A DNA stretch of 64,000 nt from Maricaulis sp034670125 (GTDB taxonomy: Bacteria > Pseudomonadota > Alphaproteobacteria > Caulobacterales > Maricaulaceae): NCBI RefSeq assembly GCF_034670125.1, contig NZ_JAXMOC010000007.1, positions 56,807 to 120,806 of the forward strand. The letters are read 5' to 3'. Under the pieces are notes generated by a model, which did no database searches, was not told where the DNA came from, and saw only the letters and a program-made list of their open reading frames with translations. Position 1 is the stretch's first letter; every line of letters starts with the position of its first letter. Position numbers and translations under genes: made by a program. Positions 32,395 to 40,459 of the stretch are shown one piece after another.

Positions 32395-34272
32395 CTAGTT
32401 CTGCTCGCTTTCGACCCAGGCATTCACCCGCTCTTCCAGCACTGAAAGCGGCATGGCGCCCTGGGTCAGCACGACATCGTGGAAGTCGCGGATGTCATAG
32501 CTGTCACCGAGCGCTTCTTCGGCCATGCCGCGCAGGCGAAGGATTTCCAGCATGCCGATCTTGTACGCCGTCGCCTGGCCCGGATAGACGATGTAGCGGT
32601 CGATTGCCGCAATACTGTCGCCGAGCGGGTTGGGCGTGTTCTCGGCCAGATAATCGATCGCTTCCTGGCGCGTCCACTGGTGATAGTGCAGGCCGGTATC
32701 GACCACCAGGCGACAGGCCCGCCACAGCTCCATCGCGAGGCGGCCGAAGTCAGAATAGGGGTCGGAATAGAAACCGTATTCCAACGGCAGATACTCGGTG
32801 TAAAGGCCCCAGCCTTCAGTATAGGCCGTGTAGCCGCCGAAGCGACGGAAAGCGGGGATGCCCTCCAGCTCCTGCATGATGGCCAGCTGCATGTGATGGC
32901 CCGGGCTGCCCTCGTGATAGGCGAGGGCTTCCATCTGGTAGGTCGGCATCAGCGACATGTCGCGCAAGTTGGCGTAGTAGACACCCGGACGGGAGCCGTT
33001 CGGGGCGGGGCGCTGATAGAAGGCCTTGCCGGCCGCGTCTTCACGGAATTCCTCGACCCGACGTACTTCCAGCGAGGCCTGCGGGAAGGTGTTGAACATC
33101 TGCGGCAGGGTTTGCGTCATCGTGTCGATGAGCGAGGTTGCCTCGGCCAGGTATTCGGCCCGGCCCTCATCCGTGTTGGGATAGTAGAACTGCTCGTCGG
33201 TGCGCATGAATTCGAAGAAGTCCTGCAGCGACCCTTCATAGCCGACCTGCTCCATGATGCCGCGCATTTCATCGTGGATGCGCGCGACTTCCGAGACGCC
33301 GAGCTGGTGGATCTCTTCAGCTGACAGGTCCATCGTCGTGTAGCCGTTGAGCAGGAAATTGTAGAACTCGCCGCCATCGGGGTGCTTCCACACGCCATCA
33401 TCCTCGGTCGCGACTTCCGCCTGTTCCTCGAACAGGGCGATGACGCGTTCATAGGCCGGGGCGACCGCCTCGGTGAGGGCGGCTTCGGCGTCATTTATCA
33501 GACGGGCCTTCTCGGCGTCATCGATGTCCAGCGCTTCGACCTTGCCGGTGAAGTCGGCGAGCAGCGGGCTGGCCTCCCCATCGTCGAACGGAGCGCCCGA
33601 AATGATGTTGCGGGCCGTCGCGATCATCGGCTCGTAGGTCCATTGCGGGGTCAGCACGCCCAGTTCGGCCGAGCGGCGCGAATTGGCGATGTTCTGGTCC
33701 AGATAGGTCGGCAGATTGCGCAGGCGGCCGATATAAGCTTCGGCGTCCTCGGCCGTATCGACGCGGTGATTGTTGATCAGGAAGGAGGCCGCATTCATGT
33801 GAGGGCCGGAACGCGGCGTGAAGGTGTAGCCGTGATCATTCCAGCGCTGGGCTTCCTCGGCGCGCTCGGCATTGTATTCGAACAGGCGCCAGGACAGCTG
33901 CGCGCTATCGTCCAGGGCGTCAAAATCGAAGGTTTCACGCATGTGCGCAAGATCGGCCTGGCCGAGTTCATAGCCTTCCCGGGCGTATTCCGGCGACGCG
34001 TCCGACCACTGGTCGTAATTGGTCTTCATGCCGAGATAGGTCTGGGTCATTGGCGACCGTGCGACATTGCGGTCAAACACATCCTGGAACCAGGCATTGA
34101 GGCGATCGGACTCCGTCTCCTCCAGGCTCGCGGTTTCAATCTGTTCCGTGGTGGCCGTCGCAGCCGTGTCGGCCGGTACGGTGTCGGTGACAGCGGCGGT
34201 GTCCTCGGTCGCATTGCAGGCGGCGAGGAGGGCGAGTGCCGAGACGCCGGCGGTCCAGTGTGAAATACGCAT
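32395..34272 (-). CDS. DUF885 lipoprotein, copy 1
   Basis: 625 residues. A lipobox (LLAAC, Cys19) marks a lipoprotein; a Thr/Ala-rich linker follows. The conserved core has YHEGSPGHHMQ near residue 452 and EGWGLYTEYLPLEYG near 480, the DUF885 signature, thought to be a metal-dependent peptidase-like site (two His and Glu ligands) although no HExxH zincin motif is present. Substrate is unknown. It is 21 bases downstream of copy 2 on the same strand, so the two are co-transcribed. Confidence 0.9.
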   Translation of the reverse strand: MRISHWTAGVSALALLAACNATEDTAAVTDTVPADTAATATTEQIETASLEETESDRLNAWFQDVFDRNVARSPMTQTYLGMKTNYDQWSDASPEYAREGYELGQADLAHMRETFDFDALDDSAQLSWRLFEYNAERAEEAQRWNDHGYTFTPRSGPHMNAASFLINNHRVDTAEDAEAYIGRLRNLPTYLDQNIANSRRSAELGVLTPQWTYEPMIATARNIISGAPFDDGEASPLLADFTGKVEALDIDDAEKARLINDAEAALTEAVAPAYERVIALFEEQAEVATEDDGVWKHPDGGEFYNFLLNGYTTMDLSAEEIHQLGVSEVARIHDEMRGIMEQVGYEGSLQDFFEFMRTDEQFYYPNTDEGRAEYLAEATSLIDTMTQTLPQMFNTFPQASLEVRRVEEFREDAAGKAFYQRPAPNGSRPGVYYANLRDMSLMPTYQMEALAYHEGSPGHHMQLAIMQELEGIPAFRRFGGYTAYTEGWGLYTEYLPLEYGFYSDPYSDFGRLAMELWRACRLVVDTGLHYHQWTRQEAIDYLAENTPNPLGDSIAAIDRYIVYPGQATAYKIGMLEILRLRGMAEEALGDSYDIRDFHDVVLTQGAMPLSVLEERVNAWVESEQN

Positions 34273-34293
34273 TTGCTTACCCCTTCAGGTGCA

Positions 34294-36180
34294 TCATTGG
34301 GGCGTTTCGGCCCGCTTTTCGTCGACATAATCATTGATCAATGCGGTCAGTACAGCCAGTGGCAAAGACCCATTGGTGAGAACGACATCGTGGAATTCGC
34401 CATAGTCGAAGGCGTCGCCCAGTTCGGCCTGCGCGAAGTCGCGCAATTGCCGGATCCTCATCTGCCCGGTCTTGTAGGACGTCGCCTGGCCCGGCCAGAC
34501 GATATAGCGCTCGACCTCGCGGGTGATCTCCTCCTCGGTGAACGAGGTGTTGGTCCGCAGATAGTCGATGGCATCCTCGCGCGACCATTGCAGCGAATGG
34601 ATGCCGGTATCGACGACCAGGCGGCCGGCGCGCCACAACTCATAGGCGAGGCGTCCGAAATCCTGGTAGGGATCGTCGAACAGGCCCATGTCCTTGCCCA
34701 GGCTCTCGGCGTACAGCGCCCAACCCTCGCCGAAGGCCGACAGGTAGAGGAAGCGCTGAAACATCGGCGTGCCGACCTGCTCCTGCGCCAGGGTGAGCTG
34801 GAAATGGTGGCCGGGAATGCCCTCGTGATAGGCCAGCGTCTCCATCTGGTAGATCGGCAGGTTCCGCATGTTCAGCGTGTTGGCGTAATAGATGCCCGGC
34901 CGGGACCCATCCAGGGCGCCGGTATTGTAGAAGGCGGTCGGTGACCCGGCGGCGCGATAGGCCTCGACCTCGCGCACGACCATCTCGCCCTGCGGCAGGG
35001 TGTCGAAATAGTCCGGGATGACACCGCGAACGCGGTCGAACACGTCCGAGACCTCGGCAATGTAGCGCGCGCGACCCTCATCGGTGGACGGGTAGTAGAA
35101 TTGCTCGTCGGTGCGCATGAACTCGAAGAAGTCCTGCAAGGTGCCCTCAAAGCCGACCTGCTCCATGATATTGCGCATCTCGCCATGAATGCGATCGATC
35201 TCGGCCAGCCCGGTATCGTGCACCTCTTGCGGCGAAAGGTCCGGCAGGGTGGTGAAGGCGGCCAGCTGGCTTTGGTAATAAGCCTCACCATTCGGCAGTT
35301 TCCAGGCGCCGTCGCGCTCGTCGGTCATCGCTTCGTGGCGTTCGAACATCGCGATCAGCCGGTCATAGGCCGGGCCCACGACACCTGTCAGCGCGGTGGT
35401 GCCGCGGGCGATCAGGTCGGCCTTGGCGTCATCGTCGATGTTGAGAGCCTCGACCTTGGCTGTGAAGTCGGCGAGCAGGGGTGACACCGCATCACTGTCA
35501 TCAAACGGGGCACCGGTGACGACCGCACCGGTATTGCCGATCAGGTATTGAAAGGCGAAGCGGGGCGGAATGACGCCGGCTTCGGCCCGGACATCGGCGC
35601 GGGCGATCAGCGTGTCGAGGACCGGCCCGATGCCGTTGAGCCGCGAGATATAGGCCTCGGCATGGTCGACATTCTCGACACGGTGCTGGCCGATCAGGGT
35701 CGAGGGCAGACCGGTATGCGGGCCGAACATCTGCGTAAAGACGTAGGTCTGGTCCCGGAAGTCGAACTGGCGGATGCCGGTTTCCTGCAGGTATTCGAAC
35801 ACCCGCCAGGACACGCTGGCATCGCGGTCGAGGGCGTCAAAATCGAAGTTTTCGCGCATGTAGGCGAGGCGTTCGATGCGGCGCTGCTGGGCAGCCTCGG
35901 CGGCGGCATCGCTGACATCATCCCAGCGGCCATAAGCGTCAAGGTCGTCGATCCGGCCAAGGCCGGTCTGTTGTTGCGGCGACCGGTCGAGGTCGGCCTC
36001 GAACAGGTCGGCATACCAGGCGTAAAGGCGTTCGCTCTCGGTCTGTTCGACCGGTGCTGCAGCTGCGTCAGTCGCCGTTCCGGCGCCCGGGTCGGTCGCC
36101 GGGGCAGCGGCTTGCGGTGAACAGGCGGCGGCGATGGCCAAAACCGAGGCGGCCGCGAGCCAGTGTTGCAGGCGTTTCAT
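34294..36180 (-). CDS. DUF885 lipoprotein, copy 2
   Basis: 628 residues. Signal peptide and lipobox (LAIAAAC, Cys20), then an Ala/Pro/Thr linker. YHEGIPGHHFQL lies near residue 448 and EGWALYAESLGKDMG follows, the DUF885 core. The pattern LVVDTGIHSLQWSREDAIDYL and the closing segment FHDVVLTNGSLPLAVL are shared with the two neighbours. The longer upstream frame is ignored because it lacks a signal peptide. It lies in the middle of the three-gene tandem array. Confidence 0.9.
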   Translation of the reverse strand: MKRLQHWLAAASVLAIAAACSPQAAAPATDPGAGTATDAAAAPVEQTESERLYAWYADLFEADLDRSPQQQTGLGRIDDLDAYGRWDDVSDAAAEAAQQRRIERLAYMRENFDFDALDRDASVSWRVFEYLQETGIRQFDFRDQTYVFTQMFGPHTGLPSTLIGQHRVENVDHAEAYISRLNGIGPVLDTLIARADVRAEAGVIPPRFAFQYLIGNTGAVVTGAPFDDSDAVSPLLADFTAKVEALNIDDDAKADLIARGTTALTGVVGPAYDRLIAMFERHEAMTDERDGAWKLPNGEAYYQSQLAAFTTLPDLSPQEVHDTGLAEIDRIHGEMRNIMEQVGFEGTLQDFFEFMRTDEQFYYPSTDEGRARYIAEVSDVFDRVRGVIPDYFDTLPQGEMVVREVEAYRAAGSPTAFYNTGALDGSRPGIYYANTLNMRNLPIYQMETLAYHEGIPGHHFQLTLAQEQVGTPMFQRFLYLSAFGEGWALYAESLGKDMGLFDDPYQDFGRLAYELWRAGRLVVDTGIHSLQWSREDAIDYLRTNTSFTEEEITREVERYIVWPGQATSYKTGQMRIRQLRDFAQAELGDAFDYGEFHDVVLTNGSLPLAVLTALINDYVDEKRAETPQ

Positions 36181-36299
36181 GGTGTCTCCCCCGGCAGGCC
36201 CTGCCTCTCCCGGGACAGGACGGCCGCTCAATCGAACCGGGCGGCAGAATAACCTGCCGCCCGGTCGGACTGTCAAACGATGGTCGCAATGCGGGCCGG

Positions 36300-38189
36300 T
36301 TATTCGGCCAGCTTGCGGGCAATCCAGTCATTGACCAGTTCTTCCAGCAAGGTCAGCGGGATCGAGCCATTGGTCAGCACGATGTCATGGAACTCCCCAT
36401 AGCTGAATTCGTCACCCAGCTGGTCCATGGCCCGCTGGCGCAGGTCGAGGATGGTCAGCATGCCGACCTTGTAGGACACCGCCTGACCCGGCCAGACCAT
36501 GTAGCGACGGACCTCGTTGACGATGTCGCCTTCCGGCATGGGCGTGGTGGCCAGCATGTAATCGACGGCCTCCTGCTCGCTCCACTGCAGGTGATGGATG
36601 CCGGTGTCGACGACCAGGCGGGCGGCGCGGAAGACCTCATAGGAGAGGCGACCGAAGTCCTGGTAGGGATCGGTGAAGAAGCCCATGTCCTTGCCGAGAT
36701 TTTCGGCATACAGCGCCCAGCCTTCGCCATAGGCGGAATACCATTGCAGGCGCTGGAACATCGGCGCGTTCTCGAGCTCCTGGGCCAGCGACGACTGGAA
36801 ATGGTGACCCGGAGCGCCTTCGTGATAGGCGAGGGATTCCATCAGATAGGTCGGGTTGTCACGCATGTTGGCGAGATTGACGTAATAGGCGCCTGGTCGC
36901 GTGCCATCGAGGGACCCTGGCTCGTAGAAGGCCCCGGTCGCCGTCGTGATGCGGTATTCCTCAACCGCACGGACCTCGAGTTCCGCTCGCGGAAGCTGAC
37001 CAAAAAATTGCGGTGCGGCATCACTGATCTGGTCGATCATTGCGGCCGACTCGGTCAGATAGCGCTGACGGCCTTCCTCAGAGTCCTCATAGTAGAATTC
37101 ATCGCTTGTGCGCAGGTGCTGGAAGAAGTCCTGGAGCGATCCCTCGAAGCCGACCGTTTCCATGATGGTGCGCATCTCGCCATGGATGCGCTCGACCTCG
37201 TCCAGACCTGTCTGGTGGATCTGGTCGGCGGTCATGTCCGACCGGGTCGTGTAGTTCATCAGCTGGCTGCGATAATAGGCCTCGCCCTCGGGCAGGGACC
37301 AGGCGCCGTTATTGGCGCCATCGGCCATTCCGGCATGCGCTTCCATGGTCGCGATCAGATGGTCATAGGCCGGACCGACGCTGGTCAATAGCGCCGCTTC
37401 GGCGCGGTCGAGCAGGCCGTCGCGGGTCTCGTCATCCAGGTCGATTTCACCGAGTTTGGACTGGAAGTCGGCCCAGAGCGGTGAGTCGTCGGGGCTGTCG
37501 TCGAACGGAGCGCCCGTAACAAAGCGTCGGGCGGCCCCGATGATGATCGGATAGGCGAAGGCGGGCGCCAGAACGCCCTGTTGCGCGCGGTCATCAGCCT
37601 GCTGGGTGGCGGTGTTGAGGACATCGCCCATTCCCTGCAGGCGGCTGACATAGGCTTCGGCGTGATCGACGTTCTCGATACGATGATAGCCGATCATCGT
37701 GGAGGCGAGGCCGGTGTGGGGGCCGAAGAAAGACGAGTAAACGTAGCCGTGATCCCAGAACTCCGATTGCTGGGCATTGTTCTCGGTGATGAATTCGGCG
37801 AAGCGCCAGGTGACCTGGGCCTCGGGTGTCAGCGCCTCATAGTCGAAATTCTCGTGCATGAAGCGTTGGCGCTCGGCGGCGCGCTCGAGCCCGGCGCGGA
37901 ACGCCTCCTCGCTCGGGTCGTCCCAGCGGCCATAGGCATCAAGATCATCGATCATGCCCAGATAGGTCTGACCGATCGGCGAGTAGGCCATTTCCGCTTC
38001 GAATTCCTGCTGGAACCAGGCGTAAAGGCGTTCGGTCTCGGTCTGCTCACTCGCCGCGGCCGGCTCGGAGGCGGACCCGGCGGCCGGCGGATTCGCGGTT
38101 GCAGTCGCCGTCTCGGCTTCCTCGGCCGGCGTGCAAGCGCCTGCCAGGACAAGGGCGCTCGCGCTGGCGAGCAGGAGGTGTAGGCGCAT
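36300..38189 (-). CDS. DUF885 lipoprotein, copy 3
   Basis: 629 residues. Lipobox LAGAC (Cys19) after a hydrophobic stretch; an Ala/Thr/Pro linker follows. DUF885 core: YHEGAPGHHFQS near residue 455 and EGWALYAENLGKDMG. It is closest to copy 2 in the C-terminal third. First of the array in transcription order; 119 bases separate it from copy 2. The ATG at 38189 is chosen for the signal peptide; an upstream in-frame codon would add 11 residues. Confidence 0.9.
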   Translation of the reverse strand: MRLHLLLASASALVLAGACTPAEEAETATATANPPAAGSASEPAAASEQTETERLYAWFQQEFEAEMAYSPIGQTYLGMIDDLDAYGRWDDPSEEAFRAGLERAAERQRFMHENFDYEALTPEAQVTWRFAEFITENNAQQSEFWDHGYVYSSFFGPHTGLASTMIGYHRIENVDHAEAYVSRLQGMGDVLNTATQQADDRAQQGVLAPAFAYPIIIGAARRFVTGAPFDDSPDDSPLWADFQSKLGEIDLDDETRDGLLDRAEAALLTSVGPAYDHLIATMEAHAGMADGANNGAWSLPEGEAYYRSQLMNYTTRSDMTADQIHQTGLDEVERIHGEMRTIMETVGFEGSLQDFFQHLRTSDEFYYEDSEEGRQRYLTESAAMIDQISDAAPQFFGQLPRAELEVRAVEEYRITTATGAFYEPGSLDGTRPGAYYVNLANMRDNPTYLMESLAYHEGAPGHHFQSSLAQELENAPMFQRLQWYSAYGEGWALYAENLGKDMGFFTDPYQDFGRLSYEVFRAARLVVDTGIHHLQWSEQEAVDYMLATTPMPEGDIVNEVRRYMVWPGQAVSYKVGMLTILDLRQRAMDQLGDEFSYGEFHDIVLTNGSIPLTLLEELVNDWIARKLAE

Positions 38190-38300
38190 GGTTGGATGTC
38201 CCCGTTTACAAGAATTGACCATTTCTTAACGCTGCTGGAGCATGCGTAAACATAATTAACCGTAAGACCGATTCTCCCCGCTCGTGCTGAGGCGAGACCC

Positions 38301-38564
38301 GTGACCGGACCTGAAGTTCTTGATTTTGCAAGGGAAGCCATCTGGCTCATGCTTGCCATGGCGGCGCCGATCATGCTGGTCGGCTTGGCTGTGGGTGTCA
38401 CGATCGCGTTATTCCAAGCCTTGACGCAAGTGCAGGAAATGACATTGGTCTTCGTCCCGAAGATCATTGCCATCTTCGTCGCCTTGTTGTTGTTCCTGCC
38501 CCTGATGGGCGGCTTGATGGCCGGATTCATGGCGATGGTGTTCGACCGGATCGCCAATCCATGA
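38301..38564 (+). CDS. fliQ: Flagellar type III export gate protein FliQ
   Basis: 87 residues, the standard size, two membrane segments. VGLAVGVTIALFQALTQVQEMTL and VPKIIAIFVALLL are the FliQ signature. It starts at GTG, with GAGG upstream. TTAACC half-sites in the 111-base gap before it (38235, 38261) hint at CtrA control but not at proper spacing. It overlaps fliR by four bases (ATGA). Confidence 0.97.
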   Translation: MTGPEVLDFAREAIWLMLAMAAPIMLVGLAVGVTIALFQALTQVQEMTLVFVPKIIAIFVALLLFLPLMGGLMAGFMAMVFDRIANP

Positions 38565-39313
38565 TCCCCGAACTCCCCGCGCTGGTTTATGCCGCCGGAC
38601 TGGTCTTCGCGCGGCTCGGGGCGATCCTGATGCTTCTGCCCGGTTTCGGGGAACCCTCGATCCCGGTCCGCTTCCGCCTCGCCTTTGCCTTGCTGCTTTG
38701 CCTGATCATGGGGCCGATCATCGCGCCGTCGCTGCCGGTCATGCCGGCGCAGCCCCTGGCGATGGCCGGCATCGTGATGAGCGAGTTGATCATCGGGTTG
38801 ATGATCGGGGCCGTCGCCCGCATCTTCATGTCGACAGCGGCGGTGGCGGGACAGATCATCGCCATGCAGTCGGGCCTGGCGATGGCGATGTCCTTTGACC
38901 CGTCGCAAGGCGCCCAGGGCTCACTGATCGCAACCTTCCTGAACCTGACGTTCCTGATGCTGCTGCTGGCGACCAACACCCATCACATGCTGCTGCAGAT
39001 GGCGGCCAATTCCTATCAGGTGTTCGATCCGGGCAGTATGCCCTCGATGACCGATGCGGCGGAATGGGCCTTGGATGCGTTTGTCGACGCGTTTCGCATC
39101 GGGGTGCAGCTGGCATCGCCGCTGATCATGTATGGCCTGCTCTTCTATCTGGCACTGGGTGTCCTCTCCCGATTGATGCCGCAAGCGCAGATCTTCTTTA
39201 TCGCCATGCCTTCGAATATCATGATCGGTCTGTTCATCCTCACCATCGCGCTGGGCGCCATGAGTGCGGTCTGGCTGGAGCGCATGCAACGCTTCGCCCT
39301 GGACATGAACTGA
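38561..39313 (+). CDS. fliR: Flagellar type III export gate protein FliR
   Basis: 250 residues, about six membrane segments. FARLGAILMLLPGFGEPSIPVR and ELIIGLMIGAVARI, then AGQIIAMQSGLAMAMSFDP, identify FliR. It closes the export pore with FliP and FliQ. ATGA overlap with fliQ, and flhB follows 15 bases later. Confidence 0.97.
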   Translation: MIPELPALVYAAGLVFARLGAILMLLPGFGEPSIPVRFRLAFALLLCLIMGPIIAPSLPVMPAQPLAMAGIVMSELIIGLMIGAVARIFMSTAAVAGQIIAMQSGLAMAMSFDPSQGAQGSLIATFLNLTFLMLLLATNTHHMLLQMAANSYQVFDPGSMPSMTDAAEWALDAFVDAFRIGVQLASPLIMYGLLFYLALGVLSRLMPQAQIFFIAMPSNIMIGLFILTIALGAMSAVWLERMQRFALDMN

Positions 39314-39328
39314 GAAGGCTGAACCCGC

Positions 39329-40420
39329 ATGGCCGAAGGCGAAGACGACAGCCAGAAAACGGAAGAGCCGACCCAGCGGCGGCTGGATGACGCGCGCAAG
39401 AAGGGCGATGTTGCCAAGTCACAGGAGATTCCCGGCTGGTTCGTGCTGGCGGCCGGCCTTGCCCTGTTGAGCTTCATTTTCCCGATGATGTCCCGGGCGC
39501 TGGCCGGTTATCTGGAGGGCTTCCTGGAGCATCCGCATGATTTCGCGGTCGATCCGGGCGCCATGATGGCGATGATCCAGTCGGTGGCTTGGCAGTCGGT
39601 GGCCATTGTCGGTTTGCCGATCGGCGCGCTGGCCGTGGCGGGGTTCGCCGGACATTACGTCCAGCAGGGGATGTTGTTCACCACCGAGAAGATCCAGCCC
39701 AAGCTGAGCAAGCTCAATCCGGTCGAGGGGTTCAAGCGTAATTTCGGACCGCAAGGACTGGCCAACTTCCTCAAGGGTGTCGGCAAGATGGCGCTGGTCG
39801 CCGTGGCGGCTTTCCTGGTCATTTATCCCAAGCGGGAAATCCTCGCCGGTCTGCCGGCGCTGGATATCGGTTCCCTGCTGTCCCTGGTTCGCCAGGGTGC
39901 GATCGAATTGCTGCTGGCGGCCCTGACCGTTTATGCCGTGATTGCGGGGCTCGACTACATTTTCCAGCGCCAGAGCTTCATGAAGCGCAACCGGATGTCG
40001 CGGCGCGAGATCAAGGACGAGATGAAGCAGTCGGAAGGCGACCCGCTGGTCCGTGCCAAGCTGCGTCAGCTTCGCCAGGAGCGCTCGCAGCGGCGGATGA
40101 TGACCAAGGTCCCGGATGCGACGGTCGTCGTCACCAACCCCACCCACTACGCCATCGCGCTGCACTATGTGCAGGGAGAGACCCCGGCGCCGGTCTGTGT
40201 CGCCAAGGGTGTGGACGAAGTCGCATTGCGCATCCGCGAGCTGGCCGAGGAGCATGGCGTTCCCATTGTCGAGGATCCGCCGCTGGCGCGTGCGCTGCAC
40301 GCCACCGCCGATCTCGACGAGGAGATTCCCACAGAGCATTTCCAGGCGGTGGCAAAAGTCGTCGGCTATGTTCTGTCTCTCTCGCAGGGACGGCGCGCAC
40401 GATACCGCCCGAGCGAGTAG
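39329..40420 (+). CDS. flhB: Flagellar export substrate-specificity switch FlhB
   Basis: 363 residues. Four membrane segments (within residues 30-215) precede a cytoplasmic domain with the self-cleavage motif Asn270-Pro-Thr-His273 in VVVTNPTHYAIALHY. FlhB switches the exporter from rod/hook to filament subunits. The N-terminus EKTEEPTQRRLDDARKKG is typical. GAGAAGG precedes it; the cckA-like gene follows 39 bases later. Confidence 0.98.
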   Translation: MAEGEDDSQKTEEPTQRRLDDARKKGDVAKSQEIPGWFVLAAGLALLSFIFPMMSRALAGYLEGFLEHPHDFAVDPGAMMAMIQSVAWQSVAIVGLPIGALAVAGFAGHYVQQGMLFTTEKIQPKLSKLNPVEGFKRNFGPQGLANFLKGVGKMALVAVAAFLVIYPKREILAGLPALDIGSLLSLVRQGAIELLLAALTVYAVIAGLDYIFQRQSFMKRNRMSRREIKDEMKQSEGDPLVRAKLRQLRQERSQRRMMTKVPDATVVVTNPTHYAIALHYVQGETPAPVCVAKGVDEVALRIRELAEEHGVPIVEDPPLARALHATADLDEEIPTEHFQAVAKVVGYVLSLSQGRRARYRPSE

Positions 40421-40459
40421 ACTTCCTGCAAGCAGTCCTGATTCGCGCCGGAGAGCCGC

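Noticed and set aside
38231..38270. CtrA box before fliQ
   Set aside because: There are TTAAC half-sites but no pair with seven-base spacing, so I do not call it, though such a site would be expected.
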